64,000 nt of DNA from UBA10649 sp965278945. Its GTDB lineage: Bacteria; Actinomycetota; Actinomycetes; S36-B12. The notes under the pieces were generated by a model that worked only from the letters and a program-made list of their open reading frames with translations, did not search any database and was not told where the DNA came from. The DNA lies in the NCBI GenBank assembly GCA_965278945.1, contig OZ257128.1, positions 558,001 to 622,000 on the forward strand. The letters are read 5' to 3'. Positions within the stretch are counted from its first letter, which is position 1. Each line of letters opens with the position of its first letter. This document shows, piece by piece, positions 51,232-60,096 of the stretch. The position numbers and the translations under genes are program-made.

Positions 51232-52227
51232 GTGCGCAGGTTTCGCGTCGCGGTAGCGGCCACAGCAGGGCTCGGCCTCGTTGCCGGCCTGCTCGCGATC
51301 GCCCCGTCGGCCTCGGCTGAGACGTATCCGCCTTCGCCCACGCCGACCGCCACCACGACTCCCACGGTCACGCCGACGCCGACGCCGAGCCCGTCAGTGA
51401 CGCCGACTCCCTCGCCGACCCAGACGATCCTTCCGTCACCGCCGCCCCCTGGTGGGGCGATCGTCACGGTCGCCGGCAACGAGGTCGACGTCACCGTCAC
51501 GGTGAACCGATTGGAGGGAACGGTCGAGGTCAGCGGCGGAGATCTCGACATCATCGTGGACCCGAAGGCACCCGACGGCAGCAACCTGCCCATCGATGCA
51601 AACGGAACGCCGATCGTGAACTCCGGCGGCGACATCTTGTCGAACGGCCGCGGGTTCGCCTCGGGAACGCCGGTGAACTTCTACCTGATCCGCGACGGCG
51701 AAGCGATCTTCATCGGAACGCTCGATGTGCAAAGCGACGGAACATTCGCTGGCGCGGTGCCGATCCCGCAGGGCCTGGCACCGGGCAACTACACGCTCCA
51801 GGTCAACGGCCTGACGGAGTCGACCAGGTTCCGCGCGCTGGTCGTGCGCGTCATCTCCATCAACATCCTGGTCAAGGTAACGCCGCCGAAACGTCAGTCG
51901 GAGCTGAAGGCCGTCCGCACGATCGTCTACTTCGACGTCTTCTCGGCGAAGCTGCTGCCGTCGGCCAAGCGCCAGCTCGACACACTCGTCCAGCGGCTGC
52001 CGCGCAAGAAGTCGAACCTCGTGCGCGTCGTGGGCTTCGTCGGACCGGGCGGATCCGCCTTCCACGTCAAGGCGCTGTCCGCCGCTCGCGCTGCTTCCGT
52101 CGCCCGCTACCTGCGGACCAAGGGCGTGCGCGGCACGTACCGGCTGGAGATCGGCGGCAACGCGAAGATCAACGCGCCGTCGGCCAGACGAGCCAGCGTG
52201 CTCGTCGTGCCGAACAAGGGGAGATGA
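51232..52227 (+). CDS. secreted protein with Pro/Thr-rich linker and OmpA-like C-terminus
   Basis: A 331-residue exported protein: signal peptide (RRFRVAVAATAGLGLVAGLLAIAPSASA), then a ~40-residue Thr/Pro linker (TPTVTPTPTPSPSV), a beta-rich middle domain, and a C-terminal OmpA-like region (TIVYFDVFSAKLLPSAKRQLDTLVQRL, then LSAARAASVARYLRTKGV). The latter could bind peptidoglycan, tethering the protein to the wall. GTG 51232 is preferred over ATG 51202 because GGGAGCT lies just before it. Confidence 0.8.
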   Translation: MRRFRVAVAATAGLGLVAGLLAIAPSASAETYPPSPTPTATTTPTVTPTPTPSPSVTPTPSPTQTILPSPPPPGGAIVTVAGNEVDVTVTVNRLEGTVEVSGGDLDIIVDPKAPDGSNLPIDANGTPIVNSGGDILSNGRGFASGTPVNFYLIRDGEAIFIGTLDVQSDGTFAGAVPIPQGLAPGNYTLQVNGLTESTRFRALVVRVISINILVKVTPPKRQSELKAVRTIVYFDVFSAKLLPSAKRQLDTLVQRLPRKKSNLVRVVGFVGPGGSAFHVKALSAARAASVARYLRTKGVRGTYRLEIGGNAKINAPSARRASVLVVPNKGR

Positions 52228-52239
52228 CGGTCCCCGACC

Positions 52240-53289
52240 GTGCTCAGCCCCTCGCTGGTCGGCGACATCGCCCACGACTCGCTCACCCTTGACGACCTTT
52301 CCGGCGACGATGCGCGAGCACTGATCAGGCACGACCTGGCCTTCGCGGTCTGCAAAGCGATCGATGCGAACGGAGCATCGCTTCCCGAGGAGACCGACTC
52401 GCTCCTGCGCACGGCTGCCCGCCAGCAGTCCATGCGTAGCATCTCGGTCGCCGCGACCGCGACGAGCGTCGCGCAGCTCCTGACCAGTGCTGGCGTGCGC
52501 AGCATCGTCTACAAGGGTCCAGCCCTCGCGGTGCAGACGACCGGATCGTTCGTCGGGCGGGGAAGCGCGGACATCGACGTGCTCATCGATTCGCGCGACA
52601 CGACCACCACCGATCGTGCACTGCGTGCCGCTGACTGCGTCAGCCGCGCGGGTTACACCGGAGCCCCGTCGCGCTGGGAGAAGTACCACCGCCCCGAGCG
52701 CGCCTACTCCGGCCTTCCGGTGACGATCGACCTGCATTGGCGCGTCGACTCCAGCCCCGGCTACTTCAAGGGCAACTTCGCACGGCAGTGGCTGCGCGGT
52801 GAGCGTCTTGATGTCGACGGGCTTCAGGTCATGACCTTCGAACGTCTGGACGCGCTGCTGGCCACCGCCGCGCACGGCGCGAAGGAACGGTGGTGGAGGT
52901 GGTTCTGGGCTCTCGATGCCGTGCGTCAGGTCGAGCAGCTCGACGAGGCGCTGTGGCCGGAGGCCCGGTCTCGATCGGTCGAGACCGGAACGTCGAAGGC
53001 GCTCGACCTGTGTCTTGCCGTCGCTGCCGAGTGCGGAGCGCGCATGCCTGCCGGTGTCGAGGCGTCCGCGGGGATGCGCGATGTCGCGCGCGCGTGGTTC
53101 GAGCAGTCATCAGGAGCAACCTCAGTTGAGTGGAGCAACAGCGCGGCCCTGTCGCGGCGCAAGGCGCGCTGGATCATCGCCGACTCGCGCATTGCGGCGG
53201 TCGACGGATTCCTGCGAGCAGCGGCACGACTGGTCGCGGACCGTCGCGCGCCCGGCGCTCCGCAACGAAAGCGACCCGACGGTGGCTAG
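52240..53289 (+). CDS. nucleotidyltransferase, NTP_transf_5 (PF14907-like)
   Basis: A 349-residue protein. The nucleotidyltransferase core is IVYKGPALAVQTTGSFVGRGSADIDVLI, with the Asp-x-Asp of the metal site in DIDVL, followed by DLHWRVDSSPGYF. This family recurs beside PqqD-like and HPr-kinase-like genes in some lasso-peptide and HPr-kinase-related systems; here a PqqD-like gene follows within 1 kb and HPr-kinase-like genes within 6 kb. The substrate is unknown. It starts 12 nt after the OmpA-like gene. Confidence 0.8.
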   Translation: MLSPSLVGDIAHDSLTLDDLSGDDARALIRHDLAFAVCKAIDANGASLPEETDSLLRTAARQQSMRSISVAATATSVAQLLTSAGVRSIVYKGPALAVQTTGSFVGRGSADIDVLIDSRDTTTTDRALRAADCVSRAGYTGAPSRWEKYHRPERAYSGLPVTIDLHWRVDSSPGYFKGNFARQWLRGERLDVDGLQVMTFERLDALLATAAHGAKERWWRWFWALDAVRQVEQLDEALWPEARSRSVETGTSKALDLCLAVAAECGARMPAGVEASAGMRDVARAWFEQSSGATSVEWSNSAALSRRKARWIIADSRIAAVDGFLRAAARLVADRRAPGAPQRKRPDGG

Positions 53290-53292
53290 GGT
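53287..53292 (+). promoter_or_regulatory. -10 box of a leaderless promoter (epimerase gene)
   Basis: TAGGGT followed by 6 nt and ATG 53299. The box overlaps the stop of the nucleotidyltransferase gene. Confidence 0.5.
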
Positions 53293-53298
53293 GCGTCC

Positions 53299-54225
53299 AT
53301 GACGGTGCTGGTAACCGGGGGCGCCGGCTTCATCGGGAGCAACCTCGTGCGTGCGCTGTCCGCGCGTGGTGACGAGGTGCGCGTCCTCGATGACCTGTCC
53401 ACCGGGCTCGTCTCGAATCTCGCTGGCATCGACGTCGCTGCGGCCGAGGGATCGATCACGGACCCCGCAGCCGTTCAGATGGCGATGGACGGAGTGACGT
53501 CGGTCGTGCACCTCGCCGCCCGCGGTTCCGTGCCGCGGTCCGTCGCCGATCCGATCGGCAACCACTCGGCAAACGACACGGGCACCCTCAACGTGCTCGA
53601 GGCAGCCCGCGCCGTCGGGGCGCATGTGGTCTTCTCGTCGTCCTCGTCGGTCTATGGCGTGAACACCGAGCTGCCCAAGCGCGAGGAGATGTGGACCCAG
53701 CCGATGTCTCCTTACGGCGCCAGCAAGCTGGCCGCCGAGTCGTACCTCATGGCGTACCGGGATGTGTATGGCCTGAGCGCGCTCGCGCTGCGCTTCTTCA
53801 ACGTCTACGGGCCGTGGCAGCGACCCGACCATGACTACGCGGCGGCCATCCCGCGGTTCGCCGGGGCCGCACTGAACGATCAGCAGATCTCGGTGCACGG
53901 AGACGGGGAGCAGACGCGCGACTTCACGCATGTCGATGCCGTCGTGCGCGTGCTCATCGACGCGGTCGATCGGCGGGTCTCCTGGGACCGGCCGGTGAAC
54001 CTCGCCTTCGGTGACCGCATCAGCATCAACGACGTCGTCACCGAACTGTCCCGCCAGCTCGACCGACCGCTGGACGTCGTCCACACCGATGCGCGCGCTG
54101 GCGACGTGCGGCACAGTCAGAACGATCCCTCGCTGCTGAAGCGCGTGTTCCCGACTGCCGAGCCGGTCGGCTTCGCCGACGGGATCGCCTCGACCCTCGG
54201 CTGGCTGGTCTCCACGCGTGCCTGA
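53299..54225 (+). CDS. NAD-dependent nucleotide-sugar epimerase
   Basis: A 308-residue extended SDR: VTGGAGFIGSNLVRAL for NAD, SSSSSVYG and YGASKLAAE for the catalytic Ser and Tyr-Lys, and LRFFNVYGPWQRPDHDYAAAIPRF. It resembles UDP-GlcNAc/GalNAc C4-epimerases such as WbpP, which would fit a glycan locus. It overlaps the PqqD-like gene by 8 nt, so the two proteins are likely made together. Confidence 0.9.
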   Translation: MTVLVTGGAGFIGSNLVRALSARGDEVRVLDDLSTGLVSNLAGIDVAAAEGSITDPAAVQMAMDGVTSVVHLAARGSVPRSVADPIGNHSANDTGTLNVLEAARAVGAHVVFSSSSSVYGVNTELPKREEMWTQPMSPYGASKLAAESYLMAYRDVYGLSALALRFFNVYGPWQRPDHDYAAAIPRFAGAALNDQQISVHGDGEQTRDFTHVDAVVRVLIDAVDRRVSWDRPVNLAFGDRISINDVVTELSRQLDRPLDVVHTDARAGDVRHSQNDPSLLKRVFPTAEPVGFADGIASTLGWLVSTRA

Positions 54226-54505
54226 GCTCGCGGGCTCCGCAGTGCCGCGTCGCGCCGATCGCGTGGTGCAGGCGGCGGTCGACGGCGAACTCGTGCTGAT
54301 GAGCCCGAAGGACTTCGCCTACTTCGGCACCGCGGGCTCGGGCGATCCGGTGTGGGAGCTCATCGACGGGTCGCGGTCGGTCGACCAGATCGTCGCCGAC
54401 CTGGAGTCGCGCTTCGCTGCAGAGCCCGGGGTGATCCGCACGCAGACGCTGGCCTTCCTCGATGCCCTCCAGGCCGCCGGCCTCGTCACGGTCTCCACCG
54501 CCTGA
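54218..54505 (+). CDS. PqqD-like (RiPP recognition element) protein
   Basis: A 95-residue protein with a winged-helix PqqD fold: VLMSPKDFAYFGTAGSGDPVWELIDGSRSVDQIVADL, then FLDALQAAGLV. PqqD-like domains bind leader peptides and present them to modifying enzymes; some are also part of HPr-kinase-related systems. It starts at GTG 54218 inside the epimerase gene. An IS30 element follows 30 nt after its stop. No radical-SAM partner is visible in this window. Confidence 0.85.
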   Translation: MPELAGSAVPRRADRVVQAAVDGELVLMSPKDFAYFGTAGSGDPVWELIDGSRSVDQIVADLESRFAAEPGVIRTQTLAFLDALQAAGLVTVSTA

Positions 54506-54535
54506 CCCACCTCCCAAACCCCCGCAAACCCGGTC

Positions 54536-55877
54536 GTTGAGTGGTGAGTTGTCGCGCGATCGCTGCGGGCAGGTTCAATCGGTGAGTGCAACGCCTGAGT
54601 GGTGGAGGCGTTGTGGCTGGTTCGGATCGGTATTACTCGTGGGAGCGGCGTAGGCCGTTCTTCGACGCGATTGCCCATGGTGCGTCGTTTCTGGAGGCGG
54701 TCGCGGTGGTGGGCGCGGCGGGGTCGGCGTGCCAGAAGTGGTGGCGGCAGTCTTCGGGCATGCAATTGACGTTGGGGGTGCGCGGGGGCTTGAGGATTGT
54801 TCCTGGCGGGGATGGGTTTGTCGGGGACAAGTTGACGGCGCTGGAGCGCGATCAGATCGGCACGGGTCTGGCGGCGGGCTTGTCGCAGGCGGCGATCGCG
54901 CGTGTGATCGGGCGTAGCGCGTCGACGGTGTCGCGGGAGGTCCGCCGTAATGCCGGGCCGGATGGGACGTATTACGGGTCGCTGGCGCACGTGAAGGCGT
55001 TCCAGCGGGCTCGCCGGCCCAAGGGTTTCAAGCTGGATGGGCGCGCGGATCTGATCGCGGCCATCACCGGCTGGCTCGATGATGGGTGGAGTCCGCGGCT
55101 GATCGCCCTCGTGCTGGCCGAGCAGGGCGGCGGGGACAAGACTGCACGGGTGTCGCACGAGACGATCTACCAGTCCCTTTACGTGCAGGCGCGCGGGCAT
55201 CTGCGCGCGGACCTGCATCGGGCCTTGTCCACGGGCCGTGCCCGGCGCCGATCACGGACCGCGACCCGACGTGGTCCCAGTCCGTTCTCCGATGCCCTGA
55301 CGATCTCCCAGCGACCCTCCGAGGTCGATGACCGCGCCGTGCCAGGTCATTGGGAGGGCGACTTGATCCTGGGCACCGGATGCGCCTCGGCGATCGGGAC
55401 CCTGGTCGAGCGGTCGACCAGGTTCACGATCCTGCTGCACCTGCCGATCGATCACACCGCGGAGGAAGTCGCCAAGGCGATGATCACAGCGATGGGCGAC
55501 CTGCCCGAGCACCTGCGCCGCTCGATCACCTGGGACCGCGGAAGCGAGCTGGCCCGCTGGCGCGACATCCAGATCGCCCTGGACACGCAGTTGTTCTTCT
55601 GCGACCCGCACTCACCCTGGCAGCGTGGCAGCAACGAGAACACCAACCGGCTGCTACGGCACTGGTTCACCAAGGGCACCGACCTGTCCGTCCACGACGT
55701 CACCGAGCTACGCCGCGTGCAGGACAAACTCAACTCCAGACCACGCCCTACCCTTGGACTGAAGACCCCCGCCCAAGCACTCGCGGAATACCTCGAGCAG
55801 CAGGCGGCCTAGACAACCGCGTTGCACTCACCGATTGACATCGCCGCGCGATCGGCGACGACAACTCACCACTCAAC
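54536..55877 (+). mobile_element. complete IS30-family insertion sequence
   Basis: About 1342 bp bounded by 19-bp perfect inverted repeats (54536-54554 and 55859-55877, GTTGAGTGGTGAGTTGTCG). A second perfect 19-bp pair lies inside (54576-54594 and 55819-55837, CAATCGGTGAGTGCAACGC). It carries one transposase gene and lies between the ends of the PqqD-like and ABC genes, breaking neither. No clear target duplication is visible. Confidence 0.92.
54613..55812 (+). CDS. IS30-family transposase
   Basis: A 399-residue transposase. The N-terminal helix-turn-helix part is LSQAAIARVIGRSASTVSREVRRN. The DDE catalytic core has Asp in HWEGDLILGTGCASAIGTLVERSTRF, Asp in SITWDRGSEL and Glu in QRGSNENTNRLLR. 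GTG 54613 follows GGTGGAGG; the ORF is open to 54586. The reading frame is intact, so the element may still be active. Confidence 0.93.
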   Translation: MAGSDRYYSWERRRPFFDAIAHGASFLEAVAVVGAAGSACQKWWRQSSGMQLTLGVRGGLRIVPGGDGFVGDKLTALERDQIGTGLAAGLSQAAIARVIGRSASTVSREVRRNAGPDGTYYGSLAHVKAFQRARRPKGFKLDGRADLIAAITGWLDDGWSPRLIALVLAEQGGGDKTARVSHETIYQSLYVQARGHLRADLHRALSTGRARRRSRTATRRGPSPFSDALTISQRPSEVDDRAVPGHWEGDLILGTGCASAIGTLVERSTRFTILLHLPIDHTAEEVAKAMITAMGDLPEHLRRSITWDRGSELARWRDIQIALDTQLFFCDPHSPWQRGSNENTNRLLRHWFTKGTDLSVHDVTELRRVQDKLNSRPRPTLGLKTPAQALAEYLEQQAA

Positions 55878-55886
55878 AAGGACGGG

Positions 55887-57563
55887 CTAGCGGAGGGTGA
55901 CCACGTGGTCCGCCGCGGCGATCGTCGAGCGTCGGTGCGCTACCACGAGGACGGTCACCGCTGGGGTGAGCGATCTGATGAGCGCGAGCACCTCGGCCTC
56001 GGTCGCATCGTCGAGAGCTGACGTCGGCTCGTCCAGCACGAGCAGGACAGGCCGTCGCAGCAGCGCTCGAGCAAGGGCCACGCGTTGGCGCTCGCCACCG
56101 GACAGGCGAAGGCCCCGATCGCCGAGGGGGGTGTCGAGTCCGTCGGGCAGAGTGCGCGCGAACGACGCGGACGCCTGGTCGAGTGCGCTCCATAACTCGT
56201 CATCGCTGCAGTCGCGCTGGACGGACCACGCCAGGTTGTCGCGCAGCGAGCCCGGGATCAGCACGCTCTCCTGCGGAACATAGGCGATATGCGCGCGCCA
56301 CCATGCGAGATCCGCGTCGGGCAGTTCGGCTCCGTCGATGAGGATGCATCCGCTCGTCGGCACGAGGAGCCCCAGAACCAGGTCGACAGTCGTCGACTTG
56401 CCCGCCCCGGATGGTCCGACCAGGGCGGTGATCGCGCCGCGCGGGACGGTGAAGCTCTGGGCCTGCACTCCGCTTTCGGTGCCGGGGTAGGTGAAGGACA
56501 CGTCGACGAACTCGGCGAGCGTCGATCCTGTCGACAGTGTCGAACGGCTCGACTCGGCACCCGCAGGGACCTCGACCTCGCGACGTGCCTCGTCGGTGAG
56601 CGTGGTGAGGTCGCGGACGGCCGGCAGTGAGTTGGCCATGAGCGCAGACGCGCTGACCATCTGCCTAACGCTGATGGCCAGGCGGAAGACCAGCAGCAGG
56701 ACGACGACGATGGTCGCGGGCGGAACGTCGAGCGCGACGGCCACGAGCACGAGTACCGATGCGGCTATCGCCGTGCCAACCGACGTCAGCCCGGACACGA
56801 GCGACTGGCGGCGCACGTTCGACACCTGCACCTCGCGCGTGCCCGCGAATGCGTCCGCGAGCCGGTCGGTCCATACGACGGAAGCCGAATGCGCGCGAAC
56901 CAGCCGAAGGGAGTCGAGGGAGTCGGTGATGACGGACTGCATGGTGCGCTGGCGCTCGCCCAGCTCGACGCCGAGCCGGTGGGCCGGGCGAACGGACAAC
57001 GACTGAGCCGCGGCCATGAGGATCACTCCGAGGATCGCGATCAACGCGACGACGGGGGACACGAACAGCGCGATGATCGCGGTAACCAGTGCGAGCACGC
57101 CGCTGACGCAGAACTGCAGCAGCTGGTTGTAGGCCATGCCCGCGCGAACGGCGCCGAGGCTGATCACGGCGATGATGTCGCTGCGTCGCCTGCTGAGCAG
57201 GAAGGTCCACCGCGCTGCGAGCACGGCGGCGAATGCCTCGTGACGCAGTTGATCGACGAGCACCTGCTGCACGCGGGTGGTCGTCACCGACGACACCTGG
57301 GCGATCGCTGCCTGCACGACGATGACGAGGACGAAGGCGGCGAGGAGCGCCCACAGGGGAACCGAGCTCAGCTCGAAGTCGCCGAACAGCGGCACCGTCA
57401 ACGTGGCCGTGCTATCGGCTATGGAGTTCACGATTGGTATGAGAAGCAGCAGGCTTGCGCCGCCGAGCACCGCGGTCGCAAGAAGCGCGAGGATCTGGAT
57501 GACGACCCGACGAGGCGACAGCCGCCACGCCTGCGCAGCGAGAAGGCGCATGTCGCCGATCAC
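55887..57563 (-). CDS. ABC exporter (half-transporter)
   Basis: A 558-residue exporter with an N-terminal six-helix domain (from VVIQILALLATAVLGGASLLLLI) and a C-terminal ATPase: GPSGAGKST, LSGGERQRVALARALL, LLVLDEPTSALDD and the H-loop VVAHRRSTI. It has no N-terminal peptidase domain. As the last gene of the operon with two HPr-kinase-like genes, it is a candidate exporter for whatever that operon modifies. GTG 57563 gives a GTGA overlap; ATG 57551 is an alternative. Confidence 0.9.
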   Translation of the reverse strand: MIGDMRLLAAQAWRLSPRRVVIQILALLATAVLGGASLLLLIPIVNSIADSTATLTVPLFGDFELSSVPLWALLAAFVLVIVVQAAIAQVSSVTTTRVQQVLVDQLRHEAFAAVLAARWTFLLSRRRSDIIAVISLGAVRAGMAYNQLLQFCVSGVLALVTAIIALFVSPVVALIAILGVILMAAAQSLSVRPAHRLGVELGERQRTMQSVITDSLDSLRLVRAHSASVVWTDRLADAFAGTREVQVSNVRRQSLVSGLTSVGTAIAASVLVLVAVALDVPPATIVVVLLLVFRLAISVRQMVSASALMANSLPAVRDLTTLTDEARREVEVPAGAESSRSTLSTGSTLAEFVDVSFTYPGTESGVQAQSFTVPRGAITALVGPSGAGKSTTVDLVLGLLVPTSGCILIDGAELPDADLAWWRAHIAYVPQESVLIPGSLRDNLAWSVQRDCSDDELWSALDQASASFARTLPDGLDTPLGDRGLRLSGGERQRVALARALLRRPVLLVLDEPTSALDDATEAEVLALIRSLTPAVTVLVVAHRRSTIAAADHVVTLR

Positions 57564-59245
57564 GAGTCGGCCTCGATCGCGTCGAGCACGGCATCGAGCG
57601 TCCACGCGTCTCGCGGTCGCTCGACGAGAGTGATCGGCACGATGTCCGCGAGCTGGGCCACCTGCGCAAAGTAGCGCTCCTGGCCGAGCACGATCGGCGC
57701 GATGCCATCGCGCGTGGTGTGGGCCAGGAGTGCAGCCATCCGCTCTGCTCCGAAAATACGGCGGACCGTCACCACCTGCTCGTCCGTCGACGTGAGGACG
57801 ACGATGCCGTCGATGCGCCGCGGCTCGGCGGACGGAGCCTCGGCGCGGAATGCGACCTTCACGCGTCCGCGGCCCAGCGGAGCCAGCGAGTCGAAGTCGA
57901 CGCCCACCGCTGCGGCAGCGTCCTCAAGGAGGTGGACGTTCCTCGAGTACGGAGTCGTCCATGCGCCGCCATCGCGGAACTCGACGAGAGTCACGTCATC
58001 GCACAGCAGGGCGTGGCCCCGCGATCGCAAACCCATTGCCGTTGTTGACTTTCCCGCGCCGCGGGCGCCTGCGACGGCAACGACCCGATTGCCCACAAGA
58101 ACCGTCGACGCGTGCAGGCTGAGCATTCCGCGCTGCAGCATCGCGAGGGTGACTGCCCAGCCCTGCACCATCCAGCCGACGTCGTCTGCCCCGGAGACGC
58201 CGCGGTCGACAACCACGTCAGTGCCATTCTCGACGAGCAGTCCCGCGCGACCGCGGAAGCGCAGGAGCGCGGCCGTGGGGGTGACCTCGATCCACGGCCG
58301 CGGCTGCTCGGCGCCCGGCAGCGAGACGGGAAGTCGGCCCTCGCGCACGCTGATACCCAGGCTCGGTGGCAGCCAGCGCCAGTCGCTCGCGTCGATCGTC
58401 ACGGAGGGGGAGTAGCCCAGTCGCGCCATGAGCTCGGCGTGCTCGTCCTCGATCATCGCCGCCTGGTCGTCGGTGAGCTCGTCGCGCCATCCGCCCTCGA
58501 TACCCCGACGGAAGAACTGCTCGGTATTCGGATGCGTGCCGCGGAACCCGCGGTCCGCCTCGGACTCCTGCAGGCGGTCGAACCTGGCCTGCTCGACCGC
58601 GACCGCGAGCTCCTCCTGCGAGCACTCGATGCCAATGGCGGTGAACACCGGATGCAGGGTCGCGACCGCATCGGACACGAGGTCCTCGAAGCGCACGACA
58701 TGCACGGGGAAGGGCACGTCCTCGCCGAGCCAGCTGCAGGCATGGCTGCTCCATGTTCCCCACGGCTGCGCGGTCTGCGATCTCGCCGCGTTCGCGACCT
58801 GCTCGCCACCGTTCGTGCCCATCGCGTCGATCGCCTCGTCGATCGTCGTGCCGAAGAAGGCCGCGGCCGAGCACGCCACGTCGCGTGGATCGCGCACGAC
58901 GAGGATTGCGGCCCGCGTCGCGTCTGCGGGGAATGGGGCACTCCCGCTACTGCCGGTTCTGTAGATCTCGTGCGTCTTGCGCAGGAGCGGCGCGCCGGTC
59001 TCGTCCGACTGTGCGAATCGTCGCGTCAGCGCGCTGCGCACTCCATCGTTCTCGTCATCGGTCAGCCATCGCGTGTCCAGGCCGTAGGCACCCAGTGCGG
59101 CCCCGACGTGGTGCGGCTGCGACCCCGACGACAGGTGGTCGACGCCGAACAGCTCCGGATGCGTGCCGAGCGCGGTGACGATCGCGCGAACCCAGGTGTT
59201 GCCGGACTTCGGATAGGACGCCAGCCACACCGTACGGGCGCTCAC
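57560..59245 (-). CDS. sulfotransferase fused to an HPr-kinase-like domain
   Basis: A 561-residue two-domain protein. Residues ~1-280 form a PAPS-dependent sulfotransferase: the 5'-phosphosulfate loop YPKSGNTW (11-18) and the 3'-phosphate site VRDPRDVACS (117-126). Residues ~300-561 form an HprK-like kinase: LHASTVLVGNRVVAVAGARGAGKST with the P-loop at 393-400, then GHALLCDDVTLVE (the Asp pair of the family). Both active sites look complete. The fusion would let one protein both sulfate and phosphorylate, or link the two signals. GTG 59245 makes a GTGA overlap with the upstream gene. Confidence 0.85.
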   Translation of the reverse strand: MSARTVWLASYPKSGNTWVRAIVTALGTHPELFGVDHLSSGSQPHHVGAALGAYGLDTRWLTDDENDGVRSALTRRFAQSDETGAPLLRKTHEIYRTGSSGSAPFPADATRAAILVVRDPRDVACSAAAFFGTTIDEAIDAMGTNGGEQVANAARSQTAQPWGTWSSHACSWLGEDVPFPVHVVRFEDLVSDAVATLHPVFTAIGIECSQEELAVAVEQARFDRLQESEADRGFRGTHPNTEQFFRRGIEGGWRDELTDDQAAMIEDEHAELMARLGYSPSVTIDASDWRWLPPSLGISVREGRLPVSLPGAEQPRPWIEVTPTAALLRFRGRAGLLVENGTDVVVDRGVSGADDVGWMVQGWAVTLAMLQRGMLSLHASTVLVGNRVVAVAGARGAGKSTTAMGLRSRGHALLCDDVTLVEFRDGGAWTTPYSRNVHLLEDAAAAVGVDFDSLAPLGRGRVKVAFRAEAPSAEPRRIDGIVVLTSTDEQVVTVRRIFGAERMAALLAHTTRDGIAPIVLGQERYFAQVAQLADIVPITLVERPRDAWTLDAVLDAIEADS

Positions 59246-59997
59246 GATGCCCACCACTCGAGCAACTGGCCGACGGACGCGTCGTGCTCGGCGCCGATGC
59301 GTAGGACTGCCGACGGCAGGTCGGCCAGCCGTAGGTGCTCGCTGACCGCGGGCTCGTCGGACTCCGCGACCGGTGCGAGCGCGCCTCCCAGCATGAGGCT
59401 CGCGGCGCGCTCGAACTTGCGGTGGCCGGTCAGCTCGGTGAACGCGTCCTCGCTCGGCCGACGTCGCGTGACCTGCACCACGCGCGAGACGGTCGCCGGC
59501 ACGACCGAACGCGGCAGGTCGACGCTGACCACGTTGGACTGGTCGCGAATCGCGGCCCCGTCGAATCCGGCGGCGACGGCTCGCTGCTTGGCGATCAGCA
59601 GCGGCGCGGACCTGGGGTGAGCGATCAGCCGGCTGTCGACCCAGCGCGTGGGCGTCGGCCGGTCGCTCAGGAGCAGCCAGCCATGACGGGACAAGGCGAT
59701 AACGACAGTCGCGACCTCGGGAGCATCACCGCAGACGAGTAGGGCATGGTCTGCAGAGTCGGCAGGAACGACGGCGGCTCCCAGCGCCATCGAGTAGCCG
59801 CGACGGGCATGGGACAGCAGGTCGCCCCATCCGTGGTGGAGGGCGCGAGCCTTCTGCCCGAGCGGATCAGGCCCTTCGGCCTCGGTGAACACGTCGCCGT
59901 TTGCGCCAATGGCGACTGACCCGAGTCCTGCACACGTTCCGCGCCAGACCGGACCGGTGCGGTCAAGCACGACGGCCGGTGGATCCTGCGAGTTCAC
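59242..59997 (-). CDS. HPr-kinase-like protein with a degenerate P-loop
   Basis: A 251-residue protein laid out like the HprK fold: ALGAAVVPADSADHALLVCG, then a loop GDAPEVAT (residues 90-97) where GxxGxGKS/T should be, then VVIALSRHGWLLLSDRPTP in place of the family's LARRGW-LLSDD. The loss of the P-loop Lys and Gly and of the Asp pair implies no kinase activity, so it may be a regulator or scaffold of the kinase fused in the next gene. It leads the minus-strand operon. A GAACCT box (60004-60009) lies 6 nt before GTG 59997. Confidence 0.6.
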   Translation of the reverse strand: MNSQDPPAVVLDRTGPVWRGTCAGLGSVAIGANGDVFTEAEGPDPLGQKARALHHGWGDLLSHARRGYSMALGAAVVPADSADHALLVCGDAPEVATVVIALSRHGWLLLSDRPTPTRWVDSRLIAHPRSAPLLIAKQRAVAAGFDGAAIRDQSNVVSVDLPRSVVPATVSRVVQVTRRRPSEDAFTELTGHRKFERAASLMLGGALAPVAESDEPAVSEHLRLADLPSAVLRIGAEHDASVGQLLEWWAS

Positions 59998-60050
59998 GTG
60001 GCTAGGTTCCCATGTCCGCGTCAAGCCGCGGGTGGGATGGCCGCGCTGAG

Positions 60051-60056
60051 TAATGT
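60051..60056 (+). promoter_or_regulatory. -10 box TAATGT upstream of the first secreted paralog
   Basis: TAATGT, identical to the box used by the second paralog (60844-60849). Here the transcript would begin near 60063 and have a ribosome site (AGGAG, 60086-60090) before GTG 60097. Confidence 0.5.
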
Positions 60057-60096
60057 CCAACGCAGTTCCGGTCGAGTCAGTTTCCAGGAGACGTCA

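Noticed and set aside
54530..55884. Target-site duplication around the IS30 element
   Set aside because: The bases just outside the 19-bp repeats (GGTC on the left, AAGG on the right) do not match.
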